Position numbers and translations under genes: made by a program
Shown: positions 47,340-57,443 of the stretch, one piece after another
Position numbering within the stretch: position 1 is the stretch's first letter
How the letters are laid out: every line of letters begins with the position of its first letter
Origin: Synechococcus sp. CBW1108
Lineage (GTDB): Bacteria; Cyanobacteriota; Cyanobacteriia; PCC-6307; Cyanobiaceae
Length of the DNA: 64,000 bases
Assembly (NCBI RefSeq): GCF_015840335.1
Contig: NZ_CP060395.1
Location: 1,178,001 to 1,242,000 of the forward strand
Direction: 5' to 3'
The notes under the pieces: model-generated
What the model saw: the letters and a program-made list of their open reading frames with translations, nothing else
Told to the model about the DNA's origin: nothing
Database searches by the model: none

Positions 47340-48134
47340 ATGGCCTACTGGGAGCTGCGAGCCGAACAGGTGCTCAACCGGGTGTTTGAACCAGAAAAAC
47401 CCATCGAGGTGGTGTTCTGTGACAGCCCCAGGCAAGCCCCCCTGCAGGCGGTGGAACCAACGCTCGTCATCAACCCACTCCCGAGCCATCGGGCCAAGCC
47501 TGGGCTTCTGCTGGCCATCACCACTGGGGCCGTGGTGGTGGCCACTGGCGCTGCCCTGGTTGTATTGGGCCTCTGGAACCAATCCCAGCAGGCCATCCAG
47601 CAGGAACGCAACATGCTTCTGATCGAGCGGCTGCGCAACATGGGGCCCAGCTCCGGCGCCGCCACTGCTCCAGCCACTGCTCCCGCCACTGCTGAAGGCG
47701 ATCAGAGCTCTGCCACGGCGGCAGGCGCGGCCCAAGTTGGCGATCTGCCGCCGCCCCCGCCAGGTGAACCCTGGGTTGAGGAGCTGGCCGCCTTGCCCGC
47801 GACCGGCGCTCCCCTAGCCGGCGTACTCAGGGTGCCTGTCAATGGCCGCATCACCAGCCCAGCACCAGAGGCCAGCGGCAATAGAAATAGCAATAGCAAT
47901 AGTGGTAACAGAAGTGGTGATGCGGACTCCAGCTCGCCCCAGTTGGTGGGGGTGGTTCAAGTGGCTGGTCAAAGTGGTTCGGCAATCTTCCAGATCGGGG
48001 GCAACTCAACAAGTGCGGCGGTGGGAGAAAGCATCGGCGCCAGCGGTTGGCGTTTGCGCTCTGCCAGCGGGGACAGCGCCGTGATCGAAAAAGGAAGAGA
48101 ACAGCTGCGGGTCAGTATCTCCAGTGGCTTTTGA
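47340..48134 (+). CDS. single-pass membrane protein resembling PilP/GspC-type proteins
   Basis: A 264-residue frame from ATG 47340 (MAYWELRAEQVLN). One membrane helix lies at about residues 57-80 (LLLAITTGAVVVATGAAL), then an Ala/Thr/Ser-rich linker and a C-terminal beta-like domain (LVGVVQVAGQSGSAIFQIGG and VIEKGREQLRVSIS), which recalls the HR domain of pilus or secretion assembly proteins. The similarity is weak. It follows mnmG by 43 bases on the same strand. Confidence 0.6.
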   Translation: MAYWELRAEQVLNRVFEPEKPIEVVFCDSPRQAPLQAVEPTLVINPLPSHRAKPGLLLAITTGAVVVATGAALVVLGLWNQSQQAIQQERNMLLIERLRNMGPSSGAATAPATAPATAEGDQSSATAAGAAQVGDLPPPPPGEPWVEELAALPATGAPLAGVLRVPVNGRITSPAPEASGNRNSNSNSGNRSGDADSSSPQLVGVVQVAGQSGSAIFQIGGNSTSAAVGESIGASGWRLRSASGDSAVIEKGREQLRVSISSGF

Positions 48135-48172
48135 TGCCATTGGGGCCCAGCTGACCCTCCAGCAAAGGTGAG

Positions 48173-49075
48173 GTGGAGCCCCGAAACTTGAACGCCCCGA
48201 GCCGCACCAGCGTAATCAGCGTTTGCTTCAACAGTTCAGCGGTGTTGGGGCGCTTTTTAGCATCTATTCCCCAAGGCACAAGCATTATTCTTGTTGACAA
48301 TGGCTCATCAGATCTTGCCGAAACTAAAGCTCTAGCAAAGAGCCATAATGCGCTCCTGATTACCAATCATACCAATCTGGGCTTTGGCTCTGCATGCAAT
48401 CAAGGCGCAGCTGCCAGCCAAAGCGAATTTCTCTTCTTTGTGAATCCAGACAGCTTTCTTGAAGCCACAACAATCACGGCCCTAGAATCCGCCGCCGCCG
48501 CAAAGCCCGAAGCATCCGCCTTCAATCCTAAGATCATCGACAGCCGGGGCAGGGTCTCATTTAAACGCCGGAGCTGCCTGCTTAGTGCCAACGAAATAAT
48601 GGGCCCTATCGCACTTAAAAACGATAGCCCAGTGCCAGTACTCACAGGTGCAGCCCTATTTTTGAGCAAACGGAACTTTGATCGGGTTTACGGCTTTGAT
48701 GAAAATATTTTCCTCTATCATGAAGACGATGACATCAGCATCCGCCTACGCAAGCAGGTGGGGCCAACTTGGTTGATCCATAACTCCTTGATGACCCACC
48801 TGAGTGGCCACTCGAGCGGGCGCTCGGCCAGCATTGCAGCTCTCAAGGCTTGGCATATGGGTCGCTCACTTGTTTATGTCACCACAAAACACCAGATCAA
48901 GGGGGCATTCCGCAAGGCGAAGGGCTCTGCCTGGCGACAACTGTTATCGCCGGCAACCCTGCTCAGCAAGCGAAAATTCTACAAGAATCGCGCTTTTCTC
49001 CAAGGGGTGCTCAGTGCCCGTCATGACCGGGGAGCAGGCTATAAACCAGACCCCCAATCCATCAAACGAGCATAG
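48173..49075 (+). CDS. glycosyltransferase family 2 (rhamnosyltransferase-like)
   Basis: A 300-residue GT-A enzyme starting at GTG 48173. The nucleotide-sugar motifs are VISVCFNSSAVL, IILVDNGSSD, NLGFGSACNQGA and LFFVNPDSFLE, and the acceptor region ends FLYHEDDDISIRLRK. This pattern is that of WbbL-like rhamnosyltransferases. It is less GC-rich than its neighbours. It is likely to act in surface polysaccharide synthesis with the GT4 and ligase genes nearby. Confidence 0.88.
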   Translation: MEPRNLNAPSRTSVISVCFNSSAVLGRFLASIPQGTSIILVDNGSSDLAETKALAKSHNALLITNHTNLGFGSACNQGAAASQSEFLFFVNPDSFLEATTITALESAAAAKPEASAFNPKIIDSRGRVSFKRRSCLLSANEIMGPIALKNDSPVPVLTGAALFLSKRNFDRVYGFDENIFLYHEDDDISIRLRKQVGPTWLIHNSLMTHLSGHSSGRSASIAALKAWHMGRSLVYVTTKHQIKGAFRKAKGSAWRQLLSPATLLSKRKFYKNRAFLQGVLSARHDRGAGYKPDPQSIKRA

Positions 49076-50115
49076 AGTTGATTAATTTGGTTTGCTTCGC
49101 CCTGCAGGGAATGGCACTGCAGAGATCTTTGGCGCCCATTGATCCCCATCTGCCAGAGCAACTGGGGATCCCGCAGCAAAACTCGCAATGCCATCACAAG
49201 CGAATCCACAGATCCGGTTTGAAAAGATGCCCCAACCTGAGGATCCACAAGCTGGGGCCAAACCCCAGCTCCGGACACCAAAACAGCGCGCCCACAAGCC
49301 ATTGCCTCCAACGGGGTCAGACCAAAGCCCTCGGAACGGGACGCCGCGACGCAGAGGAGCAGGCGTCGGTAGCAGCTGCGTACGGTTTCGCGATCCAAAT
49401 CGCCCAGAAAAACAATGCGTTCAGCCAGGCCAGCGTTAACAACCTTGACCTGCAAGGACTGGGCAAACTTTTGATGTTTATTCTGGCACAGCCCCGTAAT
49501 TACAGCACTAAAATCGGGGAAGTCTGGAAGCACCTGGATCAGGGCTTCAATCAAAAGATCAGTTCCCTTACTGGGCCTTATGCGGCCAAATGCCCCGATC
49601 CAGTAGTGACCCGCCAATGAGCAAGGAACGCTGGCTAAGCCCTGGGGGAGTGGGGATGTCTTGAGCCTACTTAATTCGTCATTGGGAGGCGGCGAATAAT
49701 AGCTAGTATCTACGCCGTGCTGAATGACTTGCGTGCAGGAAGCCAGAAACTGGGCTGACCTCTCCGATGTGGCAATTACCGCATCACAATTACGCAATAA
49801 CATCCCCAACCATAGACCTGGTCGCTTGGGAGCTGCCGAGGTGAAAACAATTTTCCAGGGCTGGCGCAGCAGCGTTTTCAGCAGCAATCCAACGACGATC
49901 TCAATATCCCGACGGGCATGCCAGATCCGAAATCTGGCAGTAGATGGCGGAGTCCATCCCAGCCACAGCAGATGCCACCAACGCATGTTCGCGCTCAGAC
50001 CTAAGCGACCCCAATCCAGTAGGCCGATTTTCATCGCCTGACGCTGCACGGGCACCAGCGCCCGCACCGTTGCCGACACCCCGGTGTAGCGGCGATGGAA
50101 GTTGGTGACGACCAC
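49039..50115 (-). CDS. glycosyltransferase family 4
   Basis: A GT-B enzyme of about 358 residues from GTG 50115 (VVVTNFHRRYTGVSATV); the open frame reaches 50262 but the extra part overlaps the chorismate lyase gene. The C-terminal domain has FGRIRPSKGTDLLIEAL and the donor-binding ASRSEGFGLTPLEAMACG. The N-terminal RRYTGVSATVRALVPVQ is typical of lipopolysaccharide-core-like transferases. It converges with the GT2 gene, overlapping by 37 bases at the 3' ends. Confidence 0.85.
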   Translation of the reverse strand: MVVTNFHRRYTGVSATVRALVPVQRQAMKIGLLDWGRLGLSANMRWWHLLWLGWTPPSTARFRIWHARRDIEIVVGLLLKTLLRQPWKIVFTSAAPKRPGLWLGMLLRNCDAVIATSERSAQFLASCTQVIQHGVDTSYYSPPPNDELSRLKTSPLPQGLASVPCSLAGHYWIGAFGRIRPSKGTDLLIEALIQVLPDFPDFSAVITGLCQNKHQKFAQSLQVKVVNAGLAERIVFLGDLDRETVRSCYRRLLLCVAASRSEGFGLTPLEAMACGRAVLVSGAGVWPQLVDPQVGASFQTGSVDSLVMALRVLLRDPQLLWQMGINGRQRSLQCHSLQGEANQINQLYARLMDWGSGL

Positions 50116-50209
50116 GTCAGGCAAGCTGGCGGGCAGCAGGCTGGACCCCAATCCCGAACCCCGTTCCTTGTTACCTAACGTAAGTGCACTAGGCCAGAGG
50201 CCTTTGCGG

Positions 50210-50851
50210 ATGTGGGCTAACCAATTGCTGAGCTCCCCCAGCGTGATCTGGCAGGCCAGCACCGACGCCGTCCTCGGCGGCCAGGCCGGTGCCGTGCTTT
50301 CGGGAGCCTGGCGGCTGATGCTGCTGGGCGATGGCAGCCCGACCCGTCACTTCCAACTGCTCACCGGTGACCCGGTGGAGATCGAATTGATCTCCATGGC
50401 ACCTGAGACTTCGGCTGGTGCCAGCGCCGGCGGCCCTCCACCGGCCGAGATCAGCGAACTTGAAAGCCCCCTGCTGCGGCGCCAGGTGTGGCTGCGCTGC
50501 GGGGAACGAACCCTGGCCTGGGCCGAGAGCTGGTGGAACCAGCAGCAGGCCGACGCCTACCTGCTCGAACGGGATCAACCGATCTGGCGCAGCCTGACGG
50601 CACGGCGAGCCGAGCTATTTCGGGAAGTGGATGGCCTGGCCCGGGTGGATGCCCCCTGGCTGGCAGAGCGCTTCGGCCATGGCGGCCCCTTCTGGAGCCG
50701 CCACTACCGCTTCTTTCGAGGCGGGAAGGAACTTACGGTGATCAGGGAGGTGTTTTCGCCCGAACTGGAGCACTGGCTCGGGCCGGCCGGCCTCGCACCT
50801 GGCTCAACCCAGCCGCAGGGCCTCGGCCTGCAGGCGGGCCTGCTCCAGTAA
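50210..50851 (+). CDS. chorismate lyase-like protein
   Basis: A 213-residue protein from ATG 50210 (MWANQLLSSPSVIW). It matches the cyanobacterial/plastid chorismate-pyruvate lyase family, which makes 4-hydroxybenzoate for plastoquinone. Conserved stretches are HFQLLTGDPVEIELISM, LLRRQVWLRCG, QPIWRSLTARRAELFREVDG and RHYRFFRGGKELTVIREVFSP. Its 3' end overlaps the convergent DUF1269 gene by 48 bases. Confidence 0.82.
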   Translation: MWANQLLSSPSVIWQASTDAVLGGQAGAVLSGAWRLMLLGDGSPTRHFQLLTGDPVEIELISMAPETSAGASAGGPPPAEISELESPLLRRQVWLRCGERTLAWAESWWNQQQADAYLLERDQPIWRSLTARRAELFREVDGLARVDAPWLAERFGHGGPFWSRHYRFFRGGKELTVIREVFSPELEHWLGPAGLAPGSTQPQGLGLQAGLLQ

Positions 50852-51325
50852 CTCCCGCAACCGATCCTCGTCGGTGTGGGAGAGGTTGGTGCGCAGCAAC
50901 TTGGCGTGGGGGGCATGGGCCCGCAGCCGCTCGATCACCCGATCCGGGGTGACCTCGCGCACCAGGAGGCAAAGGGCCGCACTGCCGGAGGGCAGGGTTT
51001 CGCCCAGCTCGCGCATGAAGTCGTCGTTGATGCCGATATCCGAGAGAGATCCGGAGGCGGCGCCCACCCCCGCACCCACCGCAGCTCCAAGCAGGGGATT
51101 GAGGAACAGCAGGCCCACCAGGGTGCCCCAGAAGCCGCCACCGATGGCGCCGGCCGCCGTCAGGTTGATGGACTGACGCAGGTGCACCTGGCCGGCGGCG
51201 TCATGCTCCACCACAACCGCATCATCCAGGGCGATCAGCTGCTCGCGCTGGATATCCACCAGCTCCCGCCGCACCAACTCGGCCTCCTCGGCCTTGGGAA
51301 AACCAACCACCACCAGACTGCCCAT
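50804..51325 (-). CDS. DUF1269-type membrane-associated protein
   Basis: A 173-residue protein that starts MGSLVVVGFPKAEEAELVRR and carries a Gly/Ala-rich hydrophobic hairpin at about residues 55-90 (AAGAIGGGFWGTLVGLLFL then GAAVGAGVGAASG). This combination is typical of DUF1269 proteins, whose function is not known. A soluble C-terminal half (ALCLLVREVTPDRVIERLRA) follows. Confidence 0.82.
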   Translation of the reverse strand: MGSLVVVGFPKAEEAELVRRELVDIQREQLIALDDAVVVEHDAAGQVHLRQSINLTAAGAIGGGFWGTLVGLLFLNPLLGAAVGAGVGAASGSLSDIGINDDFMRELGETLPSGSAALCLLVREVTPDRVIERLRAHAPHAKLLRTNLSHTDEDRLRELLEQARLQAEALRLG

Positions 51326-51350
51326 CGCACCGGACGCTCACTGACCCAGG

Positions 51351-51866
51351 TTAGTCAGACCAGCTCGAGCTGGCCCCCGGGCGGCGCCGGCTGGAGCGGG
51401 GCATGGTCCGGCCGGGGGCACGGGAAAAGGAAGGGGAGGTAGCCGGCAACTGGGGTTCGGCCCTGGCCTGACCTGGGGCCTGACGCTGCCAGCGGGGCAC
51501 CACAAAATCAGTATCGTCAGGCCAAACATCTGGCTCGCCCTGGCTTGTCTGTGGTGCCTGGCGAGCCTGAAGAGCCTGGGGGAGAGGGCCGCTGCGCCGC
51601 GAGATGGCCTCCAGGGGTTGGCGGCGCGGGGCTACCGGCAGGGGATCTTGCCAGGGTTCCCTCAGCTCCTCCCCATCCTCCAGAATCCAATCGAGCTTGC
51701 CTTCCACCCACTTGCCCAGGCCAGCCTGGAGCGATGGCCCCCGCTGGCGGCGCTCGCTGCCCCGGGCACCTGGCCGGGCACCGGATACGCCATTCACCAG
51801 TTGTCGGCCGGTGCTCACCAGCCGATCAAAACCCTGCTCGAGGGGCTCAGACCAGGAATCAGCCAT
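51351..51866 (-). CDS. cyanobacterial hypothetical protein, disordered
   Basis: A 171-residue frame from ATG 51866 (MADSWSEPLEQGFDRL). The first 40 residues form an amphipathic helix with GRQLVNGVSGARPG, followed by a second helical patch (LGKWVEGKLDWILEDGEEL). The remaining 100 residues are Pro/Arg/Gln-rich and probably unstructured. I recognise the type from related cyanobacteria but no function. Confidence 0.6.
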   Translation of the reverse strand: MADSWSEPLEQGFDRLVSTGRQLVNGVSGARPGARGSERRQRGPSLQAGLGKWVEGKLDWILEDGEELREPWQDPLPVAPRRQPLEAISRRSGPLPQALQARQAPQTSQGEPDVWPDDTDFVVPRWQRQAPGQARAEPQLPATSPSFSRAPGRTMPRSSRRRPGASSSWSD

Positions 51867-51881
51867 CAAAATCATCCAAAC

Positions 51882-51977
51882 CTAACGGCGACGGCCCGCC
51901 AGCCAGCGCTCCCGGCCCAGGCCCACCAGGGCGATGGTGAGCCCACCGAATTCCAGGGTCCAGAGAAAAACGCCCAT
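51882..51977 (-). CDS. 31-residue putative membrane microprotein
   Basis: ATG 51977 opens MGVFLWTLEFGGLTIALVGL, then GRERWLAGRRR and a stop at 51882. It is a single hydrophobic helix followed by a basic end, giving a positive-inside, N-out layout. It lies in the 125-bp gap between the SprT-like gene and the previous hypothetical gene, on their strand. It is reported because of its clean transmembrane pattern, not on homology. Confidence 0.45.
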   Translation of the reverse strand: MGVFLWTLEFGGLTIALVGLGRERWLAGRRR

Positions 51978-52000
51978 GCAGGTGCCTTGCTGGCGCGACC

Positions 52001-52546
52001 CTAGGCCGCCTGCTCAAATCGCAACAGGCAGCTGGCGTGCCAGCGCCCGCCGTGAAGCCGCTCGCAACAGAGGCGGCAGGCCAGCCCCTTGACCCGGCGG
52101 CGGTAGGGGGCGCTCAGGCCGCAGTTTGGACAGCAGGCCAGCCAGCGGGGCGACAGCGTGCTTACGGGCAGGGGGTAGCGGTGGCGAATGCTGAGCCGAA
52201 ACCCATCCTGGGCCCCATTGATGGCGGCCATGCGGGCGCGGAAGTGGGGGCCGTGCACCTCCTGGGCTCCCACCACCCGATCCACCCAGGCGTGGATCAT
52301 TTCGTGGCAGAGGGTGCTGAGGGTGGCCTCCCGGGGCAAGGGCTCCAGCAGGGGCCGCGACAGCACAATTTCGCTGAGGGGACGCCCGTCGCGGTGGCGG
52401 CCAAAGCGATACATCCCCGCCGTGCGCCGCATGCGGCCATCGCTCCAGCGCAGCTCCACCAGCCGCTGGCCATCCGGCGCCAGGCTGCCGTCAAACCACT
52501 CCCGGTCAAGCTGGTGAAACAGGGGCAGCAGGGGCTCGAGCGGCAT
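52001..52546 (-). CDS. SprT-like zinc metallopeptidase-family protein
   Basis: A 181-residue protein with the zincin motif HEMIH (TLCHEMIHAWVDRVVG) and a C-terminal zinc ribbon (ACCPNCGLSAPYRRR and GLACRLCCERLHGG). This layout is that of the SprT/Spartan-like family. Whether it cleaves DNA-protein crosslinks in cyanobacteria is not known. The frame starts MPLEPLLPLFHQLDREWFDG. Confidence 0.85.
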   Translation of the reverse strand: MPLEPLLPLFHQLDREWFDGSLAPDGQRLVELRWSDGRMRRTAGMYRFGRHRDGRPLSEIVLSRPLLEPLPREATLSTLCHEMIHAWVDRVVGAQEVHGPHFRARMAAINGAQDGFRLSIRHRYPLPVSTLSPRWLACCPNCGLSAPYRRRVKGLACRLCCERLHGGRWHASCLLRFEQAA

Positions 52547-52599
52547 GCCGGCGGGGCAGTCAGTCAGACTCTGCCCCAGTCAACGCAAATTGTTTCGTG

Positions 52600-53022
52600 A
52601 TGGACTGGGGTCTGACCCGTGACATCGGCACCAAGCTCCTGCTCGGCGGGGCCGGGGCCCTGCTCCTCTACTGGACCATCTCGGCAGTCAGGCTGGTGCT
52701 CAGCGCCCGCGGCATCAACCCCCTGATCAAACAGTTCTTCACCCAGGTGGCCAGCGGCCAGGTGGATGGGGCCTACCTGCTCACCACCAAGAACTACCGC
52801 TCCCACGTCAACCGGCAGCAGTTCATCCGCTTCCTGGCGGGTCTGCAGCTCAACAAATACCGCAACCTCAAATCGGGCCGGCCCCGGCTAGATGAGGGTC
52901 AGCTGATCCTCACCGTCAAGCTCAAGAGCGACGGCAAAGAAGAACTGCCGCTTGATTTCACCTTCGTAAAGGTGGAAGAGCAGTGGCGGGTGGATCGCAT
53001 CACCAAGCTGGCTGCAGCCTGA
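52600..53022 (+). CDS. membrane-anchored hypothetical protein
   Basis: A 140-residue protein from ATG 52600 (MDWGLTRDIGTKLL). One N-terminal helix (LLLGGAGALLLYWTISAVRL) precedes a domain with an NTF2-like pattern (FFTQVASGQVDGAYLL and DFTFVKVEEQWRVDRI), compatible with a DUF4864/DUF4878-type fold facing the periplasm or lumen. It lies 24 bases upstream of ligA. The function is unknown. Confidence 0.65.
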   Translation: MDWGLTRDIGTKLLLGGAGALLLYWTISAVRLVLSARGINPLIKQFFTQVASGQVDGAYLLTTKNYRSHVNRQQFIRFLAGLQLNKYRNLKSGRPRLDEGQLILTVKLKSDGKEELPLDFTFVKVEEQWRVDRITKLAAA

Positions 53023-55101
<2,079 letters not shown>

Positions 55102-55158
55102 CCAACCCCAAGGTGGTGGGATCAGACTGGCCCCAAACCACCGCCGCTCCGCGCTGCC

Positions 55159-55332
55159 ATGGCCGCTCCCGCCGCCTTCCGCTGGATCAAAACCGAGTGC
55201 GGGCGGGCGAAATATGCCGAGCTCGTCAGCCAGCCAGGCCCACTGGCCCGGCTGCGGCTGGCCTGGTTTGTACTGATCGCAGCACTGCGCGACTGGCGGT
55301 TGCCCGATCAGCCCGGTGGCTCTGCCCCCTGA
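55159..55332 (+). CDS. 57-residue hypothetical protein
   Basis: ATG 55159 opens MAAPAAFRWIKTECGRAKYA and ends at 55332. A basic amphipathic first half is followed by a hydrophobic helix (LRLAWFVLIAALRDWRL). It lies 57 bases after ligA and its 3' end overlaps the convergent VTT-domain gene by 25 bases. The function is unknown. Confidence 0.5.
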   Translation: MAAPAAFRWIKTECGRAKYAELVSQPGPLARLRLAWFVLIAALRDWRLPDQPGGSAP

Positions 55333-55943
55333 AGAGCCTGCCGCGCTGCCCTACCCACTAGCCACACCACCAGAACGGTGGCCAGCAGTCCCACGATGCG
55401 CAGGGTCCAGGTGAGGGGATCGGCCTGGCCGGAGAGCACCTCGCGGAAGCGGGCCACATCTCCGGCCAGCGCACCCAGGCCGCAGAAGAGGATCGTGCCA
55501 GGCAGGATCGCGACCAGGCCGATCGAGTAGTCGCGCCAGCTCACCTCGCTGAGGCCGTAGGCGAAATTCAGCAGGGAAAAGGGAAAGGCGGGCGAGAGGC
55601 GGGTGAGCAACACCAGCTTCAGCCCCTCCCGGCTCACGGCCTGCTCAATCGCCTGCAACTTCGGCACCGCCGCCAGCCGCCGGCGCGCCCAGCTGCGCAG
55701 CCAGGTGCGCCCCAGCAGAAAGGCCGCCTGGGCACCCAGGCAGGCCCCCACGAACACGATCAAGCTGCCCCAGGCAGGGCCGTAGAGGGCGCCGGCCAGC
55801 ATCGAGGCCCACACCCCCGGCAGCAGCAGGGTCACCCAGAGGGCATAGAGGGGAACGAATGCCACGGCGCCGGCAGGGGAGCGCAGGGAGGCAAGAACCA
55901 TGGCTGTGGTCTCGGGATCGAACCATGGGCCGGGGGAGAACAT
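55308..55943 (-). CDS. TVP38/TMEM64-family (VTT domain) membrane protein
   Basis: A 211-residue protein with about five membrane segments. The VTT signature region is LLPGVWASMLAGALYGPAWG, then GACLGAQAAFLLGR, a re-entrant loop RLSPAFPFSLLNFAYGL and GLVAILPGTILFCGLGALAG. The DedA/TVP38 superfamily is linked to lipid flipping or transport; the role here is not known. Confidence 0.87.
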   Translation of the reverse strand: MFSPGPWFDPETTAMVLASLRSPAGAVAFVPLYALWVTLLLPGVWASMLAGALYGPAWGSLIVFVGACLGAQAAFLLGRTWLRSWARRRLAAVPKLQAIEQAVSREGLKLVLLTRLSPAFPFSLLNFAYGLSEVSWRDYSIGLVAILPGTILFCGLGALAGDVARFREVLSGQADPLTWTLRIVGLLATVLVVWLVGRAARQALQGAEPPG

Positions 55944-55992
55944 GGATCAGGCCTGGCAGGGTCGGTAGCTTGACACCAGCTTCTAGAAGCCA

Positions 55993-56541
55993 ATGGCCCG
56001 CCGCACCCGCACGGTGCAAACACCGCCACAGGGCCCGGAAGCCCAGCTGGTAGCCAAGTTGCAGCGCATCGAGGCGCTCTATGCCAGGGCCGGCAGCGAC
56101 GGTGAGCGGGTGGCGGCGGGAAGGGCCCGCGAGCGCATCGAAGCCCGCCTGGCCGAGCTGGCCACCGAAGAGCCGCCGGTGGAGTTTCGCTTCTCCCTGT
56201 CAGACCAGTGGTCCCGCCACCTGTTCGTGGCACTGATGCGGCGCTACGGCATCCAGCCCTACCGCTACAGCCGCCAGCGGCGAACCACGGTGATGGCCCG
56301 CCTTAGCCGCAGCTTCGTCAACGACACCCTTTGGCCGGAGTTCCTGGAGCTACAGGCCAGTCTGGCGGCCTACTTCGACGCCCTCACCGACCGGGTGATC
56401 GAGCAGGCCCTGGAGGTCAAGGCCGGCGAGGCCGAGGAGCGCGGTGAGGAGACCGGTGAAGAGCCCAGTGGGGAGACCTCTGGCACAGGGGCGAAGCAGG
56501 CCCGATTGGAGCCAGTCGAACACCAGCCTTCGCTGCTGTAG
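55993..56541 (+). CDS. hypothetical protein
   Basis: A 182-residue cytoplasmic protein with a basic start (MARRTRTVQTPPQGP), a helical first domain (LVAKLQRIEALYARAGSDGE) and a central SLSDQWSRHLFVALMRRYGI with nearby PYRYSRQRRTTVMARLS. A Glu-rich tail ends it. The central block appears in DUF2786-type proteins, but I am not certain. It lies 61 bases upstream of the acyl-chain operon and may or may not be part of it. Confidence 0.6.
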   Translation: MARRTRTVQTPPQGPEAQLVAKLQRIEALYARAGSDGERVAAGRARERIEARLAELATEEPPVEFRFSLSDQWSRHLFVALMRRYGIQPYRYSRQRRTTVMARLSRSFVNDTLWPEFLELQASLAAYFDALTDRVIEQALEVKAGEAEERGEETGEEPSGETSGTGAKQARLEPVEHQPSLL

Positions 56542-56602
56542 AGGGCCCTGCTGGGGGTCGAGCCCTACTATCTCCGCCAAGGCAGCCATCCACGCAGGAT
56601 CC

Positions 56603-57358
56603 ATGACGCAGACGCTGGCGGGGAGGGTGGCTCTGGTGACTGGTGGAGCCAGGGGAATCGGCCGGGCGACCGCCCTGAAACTCGCCTCAGCCGGCTGCGA
56701 CGTAGCGATTAATTATTACAATAGCCACGCGGAAGCCACTGCGCTTTGCGATCAAGTTCGGGACATGGGCAGACGGGCAATCGCGATCAAAGGGAGTGTG
56801 GGCGATCCCGAAAGCGTGAAAGATATATTTGAAAGTTTTACAGAGACATTTAATCGCCTCGACATACTGATCAGCAATGCCGCAAGTGGTGTGCTCAAGC
56901 CGGTCATGCAGATGAATAGAAAGCACTGGCGCTGGTGCCTGGAAACCAACGCCCTGGCCCTGGTGCTGCTCAGCCAGGAGGCGATAAAGCTGATGGCTGA
57001 CGGGGGCCGGATAATTGCGCTTTCAAGCTTGGGGTCCAGCAGGGCAATACCTGACTACGGCTTTGTAGGAGCTTCAAAGGCTGCCCTGGAGTCACTTGTG
57101 CGCAGCCTGGCCCAGGAGCTGGGCCAAAGGGGAATTCGCGTCAACACCGTCAGCGCTGGGGTAGTTGACACCGACGCCCTCTCCCACTTTCCGAACCGGG
57201 AAGAACTGCTGGAAAGCTTCAGCCAGAGAAACCCAACGGGCAAAAGCATGGTGCCGGAGCATGTTGCAGATGGGGTCTATCTTCTATGCCTACCTGAAGC
57301 CGAGATGATCAACGGTCAAACCCTGGTGGTAGATGGGGGCTTCGCCATTTCTGGCTAA
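56603..57358 (+). CDS. enoyl-ACP reductase, FabL type (SDR)
   Basis: This 251-residue short-chain dehydrogenase opens the operon. It has the cofactor motif TGGARGIGR (residues 14-22). At the active site the usual YxxxK tyrosine is replaced by Val (VGASK), but Tyr152 and Lys159 give the YX6K spacing of FabL-type enoyl reductases. The C-terminal block DTDALSHFPNREELLESF, then INGQTLVVDGG, closely recalls Bacillus FabL. It would reduce the enoyl chain on the ACP. Start ATG 56603 is chosen over the long upstream frame. The operon has its own ER, separate from a FabI-type housekeeping enzyme expected elsewhere. Confidence 0.8.
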   Translation: MTQTLAGRVALVTGGARGIGRATALKLASAGCDVAINYYNSHAEATALCDQVRDMGRRAIAIKGSVGDPESVKDIFESFTETFNRLDILISNAASGVLKPVMQMNRKHWRWCLETNALALVLLSQEAIKLMADGGRIIALSSLGSSRAIPDYGFVGASKAALESLVRSLAQELGQRGIRVNTVSAGVVDTDALSHFPNREELLESFSQRNPTGKSMVPEHVADGVYLLCLPEAEMINGQTLVVDGGFAISG

Positions 57359-57443
57359 CTCAAGCCAGCCCATGGGGAACTCTCCAATCCCGATTTGCCA
57401 ATCCCTACCGATTGAGCCCCCACCAAACCCTACCAAGCAGCAA

